Counted from the stretch's first letter, positions 54,994 through 64,000 are shown. The stretch is 64,000 nucleotides of DNA from PALSA-505 sp963762615 (GCA_963762615.1 CAVXLG010000020.1:868001-932000), one strand, 5' to 3'. A program made the numbers and translations. Notes: generated by a model from the letters alone, not told the origin.

Positions 54994-55650
54994 CTACGCC
55001 AGCCCCGCCTGGCCGAGTTCGGCCTCCACCAGCGCGGCGTGCAACCGGATGGACAGCGCGGCGATGTCCCGCGCGATCTGGCCGGCCCGCTCCGCGGCTC
55101 CGGTGCTGCGCTGCCGGAGGACCGGGGCCACTACCTGCTCGATCAGCGATGTCTCGCGCTCCGCCGCGGCCTTGACGGTCCGCAGGTGCCTGGCCTCGAC
55201 GCCGAACGCGCTCAGCTCGGCCACCAGCCGGGCTACCGCGAGTGCGTCCTGGCCGTACTGCCTGCCCCGACGGCGGACCAGGCCGAATTCCTCGAGCTCG
55301 TCCAGCCGTTTCGGGTCGATCCCGGCCGCCTCGAGCAGTTCCCCGCGGCTGAGCAGCGCGCGGCCGGCCGCTGGCGGCCCCAGTTCCGCGGCACCGTCCG
55401 GGGAATCAAGCTTCTCCTTGATCACCCGGAGCGGGAGATAATGATCCCGCTGCGCGGTGAGGATGTACCGCAGCCGCTGCACGTCGTACCGGCTGAACCG
55501 CCGGTACCCCGACGGCGAGCGGGCAGGCTCAATCAGCCCCTCGGACTCCAGGAACCGGATCTTGGAGATGCGGACGTCGGGGAACTCGCCGCTGAGCTGG
55601 GCAAGCACCTCGCCGATGCCGTAATAGGCGCGGGCAGGCTGAGCGCTCAT
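54994..55650 (-). CDS. ftsR: MerR-family regulator FtsR
   Basis: 218 residues. Family-typical start YYGIGEVLAQLSGEFPDVRI and SKIRFLESEGLIEPARSPSGYRRF, followed by a coiled-coil helix. In Corynebacterium FtsR activates ftsZ; the mycobacterial counterpart is Rv1828. ATG 55650 overlaps the FHA gene stop (ATGA), so the two are translationally coupled. Confidence 0.88.
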   Translation of the reverse strand: MSAQPARAYYGIGEVLAQLSGEFPDVRISKIRFLESEGLIEPARSPSGYRRFSRYDVQRLRYILTAQRDHYLPLRVIKEKLDSPDGAAELGPPAAGRALLSRGELLEAAGIDPKRLDELEEFGLVRRRGRQYGQDALAVARLVAELSAFGVEARHLRTVKAAAERETSLIEQVVAPVLRQRSTGAAERAGQIARDIAALSIRLHAALVEAELGQAGLA

Positions 55651-56195
55651 GCCTCGTCCCGCACACCACCGCCGTTGAGCTCCTCATGCGGGTTGGTGAG
55701 GAATACCAGCCGGAACTTGCCCACCTGGACCTCGTCACCCGGGTTGAGGCCGGATTCCTCGATGCGCTCCCTGTTCACGTAGGTCCCGTTCAGGCTGCCC
55801 ACGTCGCGCACGGTGAAGGTCTCGCCCTGCCGGTAGAACTCCGCGTGCCTGCGGGACACGGTCACGTCGTCAAGGAAGATGTCGCTCTCCGGGTGCCGTC
55901 CTGCCGTGGTGAGGTCGCTGTCGAGCAGGAACCTGCTGCCGGCGTTGGGCCCACGCCTGACCACGAGCAGGGCGGTGCCGGCCGGCAGTACTTCTACCGC
56001 CGCCGTATCGGCGGCGGCCGGCTCGTCCGCCGCCTCGGCCTCCGTGGACTCCAAGCCGCCGAGCGAGATCGTGGACGTGGACTCTCCCGGCCGTTCGCCG
56101 CTGGCGGGACGCGGCAGCGGGCTGCCGCAATGCGCGCAGAACCGGGCGCCGTCCGGGTTCGGGCGGCCGCACTGGCTGCACTGGACGCTCAGCAT
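55647..56195 (-). CDS. FHA-domain protein with N-terminal zinc ribbon (GarA/OdhI-type)
   Basis: 182 residues. N-terminal zinc ribbon (CSQCGRPNPDG...FCAHCGS), a Ser/Thr-rich linker (TSTISLGG) and an FHA domain with GRHPESDIFLDDVTVSRRHAEF and GSLNGTYVN. In mycobacteria GarA, phosphorylated on its N-terminal Thr pair, inhibits glutamate and 2-oxoglutarate enzymes. The zinc ribbon is not in GarA itself but is in several actinobacterial homologues. ATG 56195 follows GGGAGG; ATG 56219 is an alternative. Confidence 0.88.
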   Translation of the reverse strand: MLSVQCSQCGRPNPDGARFCAHCGSPLPRPASGERPGESTSTISLGGLESTEAEAADEPAAADTAAVEVLPAGTALLVVRRGPNAGSRFLLDSDLTTAGRHPESDIFLDDVTVSRRHAEFYRQGETFTVRDVGSLNGTYVNRERIEESGLNPGDEVQVGKFRLVFLTNPHEELNGGGVRDEA

Positions 56196-56633
56196 CGCTT
56201 CGCCCGGCCTCCCATCCATCGGCCATGCGGTCAGGCCGGGCCGCAAGCCGGCATGGCTGCTCCGCGGCGTGAATTCAGGTAATGGTGTCAAAGCTACCCG
56301 GGGCACCGCATGACGGTCTACGCGCCACGCACGACGCCCGCCCCATCGCGGGCGGTGGCCTTCGCCGGCTGGCATTCCGGCCCGCCGCATCGCGGCCACG
56401 GCAACGCCGCGGCGCCTCTGCCACATGAGTGAGACCTCCGACCAGCTGCCGCAACCAATGAAGCTGGATTGTCTCACGCGGCGCAGGTCCGCGGCCGGAC
56501 TGTGACCAGGCCGGTACGGCCGCGCACGGTGTGCTATCGGCTGCGCCGGGCCGGCGGCGAAGCCGGGGCTGGCGGCGGAACCGGGGCCGGCGGCGGAACC
56601 GGGCCGGCGGCGCGGCCGGGACCAGGTCCGGGG
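56196..56633. other. Gene-free stretch between FHA and sugar-nucleotide transferase genes
   Basis: No coding signal. A GC-rich run of short repeats (GGCGGAACCGGG units) at about 56550-56640. Promoter for the FHA operon probably lies here. gcvH, which stands at this place in mycobacteria, is absent. Confidence 0.5.
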
Positions 56634-59132
56634 TCAGCCGCCGGCCCGCTCCACGACCGCCGCCCACTCGTCCAGCAGCCCCTGGGCGGCATCGTCGTCG
56701 GTTCCCTCGGCCCACAGGTGGGTGAGCGCGCCCGCCGGGTCCGGCAGCACGAGCACCCAGCCGCGGTCCTCATCGACCACCCGCACCCCGTCGGTCGTGT
56801 CCACCGGCCAGTCCCCCGCCGCCTCGACGACCGCGCGCATCACCCCGCCTTTGGCCGCCCACGGCGTTGGCAGGGAGAGCCTGAGCAGGTGCGCCTGCGG
56901 GATCCTCTCGTCGATCTGGCTGAGCGTCAGCCTGGCCCGCGCCACCAGGCCGAGCAGCCGGGTGAACGCGGCGATGCCGTCTATGGTGCGGCTGCACTCG
57001 GGCACGATGAACCCGCCCCGGCCGTCCGCGGCCAGGATCACGTCGTCGCCCGCGGCAGCCTCGGTCAGCGCGTCCGGCGCGGTGGCGGTCCAGTCCACCT
57101 GAACGCCGTGGAACCGGCACACCTCCTCGGCCACCCGGGTGGTGGTCACCGGCACCGCGACCCGCCCCGTCTTGCGCTCGGCGGCCACCAGGTCGAGCAC
57201 CACGAGCAGCGCCCGGTCATCGCTGACCATCTCGCCCTTCTCGTCGAGCAGTGAGATCCGCTCGCCCACCGGATCGAACCGCACGCCGAACGCGGCACGC
57301 GACGACGACACGAGCTCGGACATGCGCTGCAGCCCGGCTCGCTGCTGCGCCAGCGTCTCGGCCGGCGAGACCTCGTCCAGCCGGTTGTTGACGGTGAGCA
57401 CGTCCACGCCGAGCAGGCCGAGCAGGCCGGGCAGCACGAGCGATGCGGTACCGCCGGCGCAGTCGGCGACCAGCTTCAGGCCGGCCTCGCGCACGTCGGT
57501 CATGTCCACGCAGCGCAGCAGTTCCCTGATATAGGACTCGAGGATCCGCGGCGGGTAGGTCAGCTCGGCGATCTCGCCGGGGAAGGCGCGCCTGAACTCC
57601 TGCCGGGAGAACACCCGCTCCAGCCGGCGCCGGGCCGCCTGGGACAGGTCGGCACCGCGCTCGTCGAGGAAGATGAGGTCGATGGACTGCGGGTCGCCGG
57701 GCGCGGTCCGTAGCGCGATGCCGCCGCTGTAGTCGCTGCGGCCTGTCTCGAACCTGGCCACCGGAAGTGCCTGCGCCTCCAGGTCGACCACGTTGATCGC
57801 GCTCGCGTTGAGCGCCGCCTGCACCGCCCGCTTGAGCGTCCGGGCCGCGCGGGAGGCGTCCCTGGACGTGGTCACGGTCGAGCCCTTCTTCAGCGTGCTC
57901 GCGTAGGCGCTGGCCAGCCGCACGCACAGCTCGGGCGTGATCTCCACGTTGACCAGCCCGGACACGCCCCGGCGGCCGAACAGGGTGCGCTGGCCGCGTG
58001 ATTCCCAGATCACGCTGGTGTTGACCACCGCCCCCGCCTCGATGGTCTTGAACGGGTAGACCTTCACCCCCGCCGACAGGTAGGCCTCGGACTCGATCAT
58101 GCACTCGTCCCCGACGACCGCGTTCTCCTCGATCCGCGCGGCGGCCATGATGTCGGTCTTCTTGCCGATCACGCAGCCGCGCAGGGTTACTCCCTGGCCG
58201 ACGTAGACGTTGGAGTGCAAGACGGCACGGTGCAGGAAGGCACCCTCCTTCACCACCACGTTGGCGCCGATCACGGTGTACTCGCGCAGCGTCGCGCCGG
58301 CCTCGATCTTGGCGTACTCGCCGATCACCAGCGGCCCGGACAGCTCCGCCTCGGGATCGACCTCGGCTCCCTCGGCCACCCACACGCCAGGCGACACCTC
58401 GAAGCCGTCGATGTCCGCCGCGACCCGGCGGGACAGCACGTCCGCCTGAGCGGCCAGGTAGCTCTCGAGGGTCCCGACGTCTTCCCAGTAGCCGTCGGCC
58501 ACCCAGCCGAACAGCGCGGCGCCGCGGTCCAGCAGCCGCGGGAACACGTCGCCGGACCAGTCGACCACCTCGCCGGCCGGCACCTCGGCGAGCACCTCGG
58601 GCTCCATCACGTAGATGCCGGTGTTCACCGTGTCCGAGAACACCTGGCCCCAGCTGGGCTTTTCCAGGAAGCGCTGGATCCGGCCGTCATCGTCGGTGAT
58701 CACGATGCCGAACTCCAGCGGGTTGGGCTTGCGGCTCAGCGCGACGGTGACGAGGGCACTGTTCCGCTGATGGAACTTCACCAGCTCGGACAGATCGATG
58801 TCGGTCAGCGCGTCACCGGAGATGACGAGGAAGGGTTCGTCCTGCAGCGCGTCCTGAGCGTTCTTCACGCTGCCCGCGGTGCCGAGCGGCTCGTCCTCGG
58901 TGGCGTACTGCAGGCTCAGGCCCACGTCCGCGCCGTCACCGAAGTAGTTGCGCACGAGCGAGGCAAGAAACTGGACCGTGACCACGGTCTCGGTGAAGCC
59001 GTGCCGCTTGACCAGCCGGAGCACGTGCTCCATGATCGGGCGGTTGACCACGGGCAGCATGGGCTTGGGCTGGCTGGCGGTCATCGGCCGCAGCCGAGTG
59101 CCCTCGCCGCCCGCCATCACGACGGCCTTCAC
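56634..59132 (-). CDS. Mannose-1-phosphate guanylyltransferase / phosphomannomutase-like protein
   Basis: 832 residues in three parts. 1-230: nucleotidyltransferase with intact GGEGTRLRP (8-16) and LVISGDALTDIDL. About 250-370: left-handed beta-helix hexapeptides (AKIEAGATLREYTVIG). About 385-830: phosphohexomutase fold, but the catalytic Ser-His of TASHNP is replaced (RTAPGDP near residue 475) and the metal site DGDxDR by FDPVGERI near 617, so mutase activity looks lost. GTG 59132 overlaps the preceding stop (GTGA). Likely makes GDP-mannose or regulates it. Confidence 0.86.
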   Translation of the reverse strand: MKAVVMAGGEGTRLRPMTASQPKPMLPVVNRPIMEHVLRLVKRHGFTETVVTVQFLASLVRNYFGDGADVGLSLQYATEDEPLGTAGSVKNAQDALQDEPFLVISGDALTDIDLSELVKFHQRNSALVTVALSRKPNPLEFGIVITDDDGRIQRFLEKPSWGQVFSDTVNTGIYVMEPEVLAEVPAGEVVDWSGDVFPRLLDRGAALFGWVADGYWEDVGTLESYLAAQADVLSRRVAADIDGFEVSPGVWVAEGAEVDPEAELSGPLVIGEYAKIEAGATLREYTVIGANVVVKEGAFLHRAVLHSNVYVGQGVTLRGCVIGKKTDIMAAARIEENAVVGDECMIESEAYLSAGVKVYPFKTIEAGAVVNTSVIWESRGQRTLFGRRGVSGLVNVEITPELCVRLASAYASTLKKGSTVTTSRDASRAARTLKRAVQAALNASAINVVDLEAQALPVARFETGRSDYSGGIALRTAPGDPQSIDLIFLDERGADLSQAARRRLERVFSRQEFRRAFPGEIAELTYPPRILESYIRELLRCVDMTDVREAGLKLVADCAGGTASLVLPGLLGLLGVDVLTVNNRLDEVSPAETLAQQRAGLQRMSELVSSSRAAFGVRFDPVGERISLLDEKGEMVSDDRALLVVLDLVAAERKTGRVAVPVTTTRVAEEVCRFHGVQVDWTATAPDALTEAAAGDDVILAADGRGGFIVPECSRTIDGIAAFTRLLGLVARARLTLSQIDERIPQAHLLRLSLPTPWAAKGGVMRAVVEAAGDWPVDTTDGVRVVDEDRGWVLVLPDPAGALTHLWAEGTDDDAAQGLLDEWAAVVERAGG

Positions 59133-59752
59133 GGCTGATGAAGCTCCTTCCTGGCCGGCTCCAGGCTCCAGCGGCCCGCGAGCAGGCGGCGCGCCTGCGT
59201 CAGGTACAGCGCGCCCGAGCACCAGTACAGCGCGGTGCCCCAGATCGCGAACGCCCAGCCGATGATCCGCGCGAACGTCGATACCGGGCCGCTGTGCGCG
59301 CCGATGAACAGCAGCGGGAAGGCATAGAGCAGGCACAGTGTGGCGGCCTTGCCGACGAAGCTGACCTGCAGCGGAGCGAACCCGCGCCGGCGCAGGACGG
59401 CCAGCGCGATGCCGACCGCAAGCTCGCGGGCCGCCAGCAGGCCCACCAGCCACCACGGGATGATGGCGCGCACCGCGAGCGCGACGAGGGTGGCGGCGAT
59501 GTAGAGCCGGTCCGCCGCCGGGTCCAGCACCTGGCCGAGCCTGCTCTCCTGGTGCAGCGCGCGGGCGATCTTGCCGTCCAGCCAGTCCGAGGCCGCGGAG
59601 GCGATGAGTATCCCCACCGCCCAGGCGTCCGCGGTCGGCGTCCTCGGGCCGAGGACCAGCCACAGGAAGACCGGCACGCCGAGCAGCCGGGCCACGCTTA
59701 TCCCGTTCGGGATGGTCAGCACCCGGTCTGCGGGCTGAGCTGACTCGGTCAC
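59129..59752 (-). CDS. CDP-alcohol phosphatidyltransferase family protein
   Basis: About 207 residues, six membrane helices. The complete catalytic motif is SDWLDGKIARALHQESRLGQ followed by VLDPAADRL, with D-x2-D-G-x2-A-R-x8-G-x3-D-x3-D intact. A phosphatidylglycerophosphate-synthase-type enzyme, substrate not determined. GTG 59752 is chosen since GGGAGG lies 11 bases upstream; GTG 59764 touches that site. Overlaps the guanylyltransferase gene by 4 bases, suggesting a joint role in a glycolipid or glycopolymer. Confidence 0.88.
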   Translation of the reverse strand: MTESAQPADRVLTIPNGISVARLLGVPVFLWLVLGPRTPTADAWAVGILIASAASDWLDGKIARALHQESRLGQVLDPAADRLYIAATLVALAVRAIIPWWLVGLLAARELAVGIALAVLRRRGFAPLQVSFVGKAATLCLLYAFPLLFIGAHSGPVSTFARIIGWAFAIWGTALYWCSGALYLTQARRLLAGRWSLEPARKELHQP

Positions 59753-59764
59753 GGCAGGCGCCAC

Positions 59765-60209
59765 CTCCCTGCCGCGACCATACCCGCCGGACCCCGGCCG
59801 CCCGGGACGGGCATGGCCGGGCGCCGGCCCGCGGGGCGCCGCGGGAGTAGCGGGAGGTTACCAGGCCCTGGCTCGCGCTACCTGGTCGCGGTCAGCCTGC
59901 CCCCTTCGTGACGGCCGACCACCGGGCGGATGCGCTCCGCTGGCGACCTGGTTCCCACTAGCTAGGACGCCGGGATGCGGGAAAAGGATTGCGCGCGGTC
60001 ACTAGTCAGGCACGCTCACCTCAGTGCGCGCGGTGTCGCGTCGCCGGCCTGGCCGCGTACACCCCGAGGAGTACATCCGAACGCGCCGTACTGCGCGCGG
60101 CGGACGGGTGAACGGTCCGTCTGGCCGACGACACCGGGCCGGTGCCCCGGTGATGATCGGAGTGTCGCAGTCCAGCAACGGAGGATGCGTTCCGGAGAGG
60201 AGCAGTCCA
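59765..60209. other. Divergent promoter region, gene-free
   Basis: No gene supported. It holds the promoters for the phosphatidyltransferase operon and the DUF1707 gene; nothing specific recognised. Confidence 0.5.
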
Positions 60210-60641
60210 GTGACTGGCAATATTGCAGGAGACCGAACGACACACGCCGGCCTGCGCGTGTCTGACGCCGAGCGGGATGCCGCAGCCGCCGAGCTCGCCG
60301 AGCACCTCGAGGAGGGCCGGCTGGACACGGCCGAGTTCGACGAGCGGGTGGGCCTGGCCGTCACGGCGCGCACCCGGGGCGATCTGGACCGCCTGCTCGC
60401 CGATCTTCCCAGGCCGGCGCCGGCTCAGCCGTCCGCGCCGGGCCGGCCGATCTGGGCGTTCCCGCTCGCGGCCATCGCGGTTTTCGTGATCTTCGCGGTC
60501 GCGGCGGGCTCGGCCGGCCGGGCCGGCGGCCACTGGCATCCGGCTTGGGCGCTCTGGTGGCTCTGGTGGCTGATCCCGATCGGGATCGTCACCGCGCGCC
60601 GGCGGCTGGGCGGCGGCTGGCCGCGGGGCAGCGGCCGGTGA
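60210..60641 (+). CDS. DUF1707 (SHOCT-like) membrane protein
   Basis: 143 residues: DUF1707 domain at 15-70 (LRVSDAERDAAAAELAEHLE, LDTAEFDERVGLAVTARTRG), a Pro-rich link and two hydrophobic stretches (IWAFPLAAIAVFVIFAVAAG and WALWWLWWLIPIGIV). GTG 60210 has GAGAGGAGC upstream. Paralogous in layout to 22276. Function unknown. Confidence 0.85.
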   Translation: MTGNIAGDRTTHAGLRVSDAERDAAAAELAEHLEEGRLDTAEFDERVGLAVTARTRGDLDRLLADLPRPAPAQPSAPGRPIWAFPLAAIAVFVIFAVAAGSAGRAGGHWHPAWALWWLWWLIPIGIVTARRRLGGGWPRGSGR

Positions 60642-60743
60642 GCTCCGTCGGGGTCCCGGCTGGCCGGGACCCTCCGGCCCGGCTCCTATCCTCGGCAGCT
60701 GCGGGGATAGGTTGTAGCGGTCAGCGGGAGGTGACCGGCCAGC

Positions 60744-61559
60744 ATGAACGGCATCGAGGGCCTGATGTCGAGCGGTCCGCTCATCGCGGCCATTCCCGTC
60801 GCAGCCGCGGCCGGAGCGATCACCTTCCTGTCCCCGTGCTGCCTGCCGCTGATCCCGGGCTACCTCTCTTACGTGACCGGCATGTCCGGGGCCGACGCCC
60901 AGCAGGCCGAGGCCGACGCCGACGCCCGGCAGGCCGGGCCCCGCCAGGCCGGGACGGCCGTGCCGGTGACCCGCGGTCGCACGGTCGCGGGCGCGGCACT
61001 GGTCGTGCTGGGCTTCTCGGCCCTGTTCGCCGCCTACGGCGCCGCGTTCGGCGGCCTGGGCGAGCTGCTGCTGTCGCACCAGGGCACGCTGATCCGGGTG
61101 CTCGGGGTCGTGACGATCCTGCTCGGCCTGCTGTTCGCCGGCGCCTTCGACCGGTTCCCCGTGGCCGGCCGGATGCTCAAGCCCTCGGTCCGGCCCCGGG
61201 CCGGGCTGGCCGGGGCGCCGCTGCTCGGAGTCATGTTCGGCCTGGGCTGGACGCCGTGCGTCGGGCCGACGCTTGCCGCGGTGCTCGGCCTGGCCGCGGC
61301 CACCGGCACCGCCGGCCGCGGCGCGCTCTTGCTGTTCGTCTACGGGCTCGGCCTGGGCATTCCGTTCCTCATCGTGGCGGCGCTGTTCCAGCGCGGGATG
61401 ACCAGCTTCGGCTTCGCCCGCCGGCACGCACAGCTGATCATGCGGATCGGCGGCGGGCTGCTGGTGGTAGTGGGCATCCTGCAGGTGAGCGGCGCCTGGA
61501 CGGTCGTGATGAACTGGCTGCGCATTCACTGGATCAGCAGCTACTCGTCGCCGATTTAG
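60744..61559 (+). CDS. ccdA: Cytochrome c biogenesis protein CcdA
   Basis: Six-helix membrane protein (271 residues) that moves electrons from thioredoxin to periplasmic thiol proteins for cytochrome c maturation. Two active cysteines in the conserved places: FLSPCCLPLIPGYLSYVTG and GLGWTPCVGPTLAAVL. A 40-residue, Ala/Gln-rich loop (about 52-80) separates helices 1 and 2. ATG 60744 follows CGGGAGG. No ResB/ResC genes lie here. Its last 26 bases overlap the convergent MFS gene. Confidence 0.92.
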   Translation: MNGIEGLMSSGPLIAAIPVAAAAGAITFLSPCCLPLIPGYLSYVTGMSGADAQQAEADADARQAGPRQAGTAVPVTRGRTVAGAALVVLGFSALFAAYGAAFGGLGELLLSHQGTLIRVLGVVTILLGLLFAGAFDRFPVAGRMLKPSVRPRAGLAGAPLLGVMFGLGWTPCVGPTLAAVLGLAAATGTAGRGALLLFVYGLGLGIPFLIVAALFQRGMTSFGFARRHAQLIMRIGGGLLVVVGILQVSGAWTVVMNWLRIHWISSYSSPI

Positions 61560-62799
61560 CCCGGTAGCGCCAGAAGCCGGGCAGCGCGGCGCAGGTCGCC
61601 CCGACGGCGGCCACGCACAGCACGCCGCCGGAGCAGAGCGCGATCCTGGGCGTGCTGACGGCGGCCACCGCGCCCGCCCTGAGCTGGCCCGCCGAGGGCC
61701 CGAGGCCGTAGCTCAGCACCTCTACCCCGGCCAGCCGGCCGCGCAGCGCGTCCGGGATGGTCTGGTTCCACAGCGTGTCCCGGAACACGCCGCTGTACAT
61801 GTCGGCGGCTCCCGCCACGACCAGGCAGGCCAGCGCGGGCGCGACACCGGGCGCCAGGCCGAACCCGGCGATCGCCGCTCCCCAGAGTGCCGCGGCCACG
61901 GCGATGGCCCGGCCGTGCCGGCGCACCCGGCGCGTCCAGCCGCTCGCCGCCGACGCGGCCATGGCGCCGGCCGAGCTCGCGGAGAACATCAGCCCCACCG
62001 CCCACTGCGCGTGCAGTTCGGCGGCCATGAACGGGAACAGCGAGCCCGGATAGGCGAGCGTCATCGCGGCGAGGTCGGCCAGGTAGGACCCGACGAGCTC
62101 CGGGCGAGTGCGCGCGTACCGCAGGCCGGCCAGCACCGCGGCCGGCCCGGACCGCCGCCCGCGGCTGCTGGCCGCCTGCGGTGCGGGCAGCGGGCGCAGC
62201 AGGCACAGCAGCGCGAACGACACGGCGAACGAGACGGTGTCCGCGGCGTAGACGGTCACCGGGCCCGGGCCGGCCGCGAGCACGCCGCCGATCGCGGACC
62301 CGACGATCATGCTGGCGTTGCCGGACAGCGACAGCAGCGCCGAGGCGGCCGTCAGCTGGTCACGCGGCACGATCCGCGGTACCGAGGCATCCAGCGACGG
62401 CCGCTGCAGGGCAGTCAGCGCCATCATCGCGGCGGCCAGCACGTAGAGCGGCCATACCGCGGGCCGGGGCAGCGTGGCGTTCACGGCCAGCAGCACGGCG
62501 AAGCAGCCGAGCCCGGCCTCCGACCAGCGGGCGAGCAGCCGCCGGTCCAGCCGGTCCGCCAGCACGCCCCCGTACAGGCCGAACAGTACGAGCGGGACCA
62601 GCTCGACCGCGCCGAGCAGCCCGACCGCCGCGGCCGACCCGGTGAGCTGCTTGGCTTGCACGAGCAGCGCGACCTCGGTGGCCTGGCTCCCGGCCAGAGA
62701 GATCGTCCGGCTGGCGAACAGCACCCGGAAGTCCGCTGAGGTCCTGAACGGGCCCAGGTCGATGCGCAGCCCGCGCGCCCGCGTCTTGGTTCCGGTCAT
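61534..62799 (-). CDS. MFS transporter (enterobactin-exporter EntS-like)
   Basis: 421 residues, about 11-12 helices. N-terminal RTSADFRVLFASRTISLAGSQ and loop LYGGVLADRLDRRLLARW, with the family's QRPSLDASVPRIVPRDQLTAA motif. Similar to EntS and macrolide-efflux MFS proteins; substrate unknown. ATG 62799 is chosen, with GGAG 6 bases upstream. The 3' end overlaps ccdA by 26 bases. Confidence 0.86.
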   Translation of the reverse strand: MTGTKTRARGLRIDLGPFRTSADFRVLFASRTISLAGSQATEVALLVQAKQLTGSAAAVGLLGAVELVPLVLFGLYGGVLADRLDRRLLARWSEAGLGCFAVLLAVNATLPRPAVWPLYVLAAAMMALTALQRPSLDASVPRIVPRDQLTAASALLSLSGNASMIVGSAIGGVLAAGPGPVTVYAADTVSFAVSFALLCLLRPLPAPQAASSRGRRSGPAAVLAGLRYARTRPELVGSYLADLAAMTLAYPGSLFPFMAAELHAQWAVGLMFSASSAGAMAASAASGWTRRVRRHGRAIAVAAALWGAAIAGFGLAPGVAPALACLVVAGAADMYSGVFRDTLWNQTIPDALRGRLAGVEVLSYGLGPSAGQLRAGAVAAVSTPRIALCSGGVLCVAAVGATCAALPGFWRYRAKSATSSC

Positions 62800-63136
62800 G
62801 CCGTTCTCCGCGCCCCAGGGAAGGAAACAGGTCCGGGATCGCGAGGTGCGGGCCGACGTCAGCGGGGCGGCGCGAAGCTGGCTCGGGCCGGTGGCCGGGA
62901 AGGCAGCGCCGCGGGCCGCGGCAGGCAGCACCCCGGTCCGGGGCGCTACCGGTCAGATGTCAGCCACCTCGCGGTGGCCGGGATCGACGAGGCGGCCCGG
63001 GTCCGCCCCCGCAGAGCGCGGGTGCGCGCGGGCGGCGGCGGTCGACCAGGCGGCAGGCACGGGGTGAGGCTAGCACGCGGGGCGAGCGGGGACGAAACCG
63101 TTTGGCGTCCGGTTCCGGGCCGGCCCGCGAGGACCG
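62800..63136. other. Gene-free stretch between MFS and protease genes
   Basis: About 340 bases without a supported gene, and no hairpin recognised. Holds the MFS promoter. Confidence 0.45.
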
Positions 63137-64000
63137 TCAGCGCGGCGCCCGCGGCGGCAGCAGAGGGCGGCGTTTCGGCGGGCGCTGCGCGGTGCTCGGC
63201 GGGACCGCGGCCGGCCTGGCCTCGAGCGCCTCGAGCGTGAGCCGCACCGCGGTCTCCAGCTGAGCGTCCCGGCCCGCGGCCCAGTCGTCGGGCGAGTTGA
63301 GGACCTCGACGTCCGGCTCGACCCCGTGGTTCTCCACGCCCCAGCCGTAACCCTCCAGCCAGAACGCGTACCTGGGCACGGTCATCGCCGTGCCATCGAC
63401 CAGCCGGTGACCCGGCATCCCGTCTATGCCGATCACGCCGCCCCAGGTCCGCGCGCCCACCACCGGGCCGAGCCGCAGGGCGCGGATCGCGGCCGTGACG
63501 ACGTCGCCGTCCGAGCCGGCGAACTCGTCGGACAGGGCGACCAGGGGGCCGCGGGGGGCGTCTTGCGGGTAGGTCTGGGGCTGCAGCCAGCGGCCGAGGT
63601 CCCAGCCCAGCACGCGGCGGGCCAGCTTCTCCACCACAAGCTCGGAGGTGTGGCCGCCGCGGTTTCCCCGGACGTCCACGATGAGCGCGTCATGCGCCAT
63701 CTCCAGCCGCAGGTCGCGGTGGAAATGTGCCCAGCCTTCGCCCATCATGTCCGGCACGTGCAGGTAGCCGATCCTGCCGCCGCCGAGCTCGCGGACCGCG
63801 CGGCGGCGGCCCGCGACCCAGTCCTGGTAGCGCAGCCGGCTGTCGTCGCCGAGCGGGACGACGACGACCCGGCGCACGTCGCCGCCGTCGGGTGCGGACA
63901 CGGCCAGCTCCACCGGCACCTCCGCGGCCCCGGCCAGCAGCGGGCCCGGCCCGGTCACCGGATCGACCGGCTGGCCGTCCACCGCGAGCAGGACATCACC
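63137..64000 (-). CDS. Tricorn-like S41 peptidase, C-terminal part (5' end outside window)
   Basis: At least 287 codons of a larger protein; the frame is open at base 64000 (DVLLAVDGQPV is a PDZ-type loop). The S41/tricorn core follows: IGYLHVPDMMGEGW, DVRGNRGGHTSELVVEKL, the Ser in EFAGSDGDVVTAAI, and GGVIGIDG. The end is a Pro/Arg-rich tail. Full-length tricorn proteases are over 1000 residues with N-terminal beta-propellers; those would lie to the right. Confidence 0.88.
   Translation of the reverse strand, partial: GDVLLAVDGQPVDPVTGPGPLLAGAAEVPVELAVSAPDGGDVRRVVVVPLGDDSRLRYQDWVAGRRRAVRELGGGRIGYLHVPDMMGEGWAHFHRDLRLEMAHDALIVDVRGNRGGHTSELVVEKLARRVLGWDLGRWLQPQTYPQDAPRGPLVALSDEFAGSDGDVVTAAIRALRLGPVVGARTWGGVIGIDGMPGHRLVDGTAMTVPRYAFWLEGYGWGVENHGVEPDVEVLNSPDDWAAGRDAQLETAVRLTLEALEARPAAVPPSTAQRPPKRRPLLPPRAPR

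Overview
High-GC (roughly 70 percent) actinobacterial chromosome. The taxonomic signs are WhiA, a WhiB-family regulator, Lsr2, RbpA, the OpcA-Zwf pair, many GTG starts and the block uvrC-rapZ-yvcK-whiA-gap-pgk-tpiA-secG. Gene order resembles Streptomycetales/Streptosporangiales more than mycobacteria; I cannot name the genus. Almost every gene is an ordinary chromosomal gene, and I see no prophage, insertion sequence, CRISPR array, rRNA or tRNA.

Layout. 1-2.8 kb (minus): 5' part of a secreted Calx-beta/fibronectin-III protein built on a 684-bp tandem repeat. 3.1-10 kb: a FadR-type regulator diverging from a permease, a glutamine-synthetase-like ligase, an aldehyde dehydrogenase, a short-chain dehydrogenase and a class-I amidohydrolase. 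Together these look like a complete gamma-glutamylation route for an amino alcohol such as ethanolamine. 10-15.5 kb: ABC exporter, EamA exporter, heme A synthase, PrsW protease. 15.8-22.1 kb: pentose-phosphate genes, namely a transketolase remnant, a fused transaldolase-phosphoglucose isomerase, zwf, opcA and pgl.

22.2-39.6 kb is a mixed block lying between two halves of a conserved core. It holds a DUF1707 protein, an acetate transporter, Lsr2, a DGYQ-repeat protein, a WhiB protein, a phosphoribosyltransferase, assimilatory sulfite reduction (sirA, zinc ribbon, cysH, cbiX), an AidB-like acyl-CoA dehydrogenase, glgX, a RibD-like reductase, an amidohydrolase and an AbiEii-type toxin pair. 39.6-48.5 kb (all minus): rbpA, secG, tpiA, pgk, gap, whiA, yvcK, rapZ, uvrC. 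48.5-56.2 kb: HxlR/YceI, gcvP under a glycine riboswitch, and the MerR-DUF151-MerR-FHA cluster. 56.6-64 kb: a sugar-nucleotide transferase with a degenerate phosphohexomutase domain, a CDP-alcohol phosphatidyltransferase, DUF1707, CcdA, an MFS protein and a tricorn-like protease cut by the window end.

Two window-wide patterns matter. First, at least 14 single-base indels interrupt genes between 20.9 and 48.5 kb, including pgk, tpiA, whiA and uvrC, which should be intact in a living cell. Local sequence error is the likeliest cause, so these genes are annotated across the breaks. Second, many genes without a ribosome binding site start 12-14 bases after the first base of a TAnnnT-type -10 hexamer, the mark of leaderless mRNAs, and this fixes several start codons.
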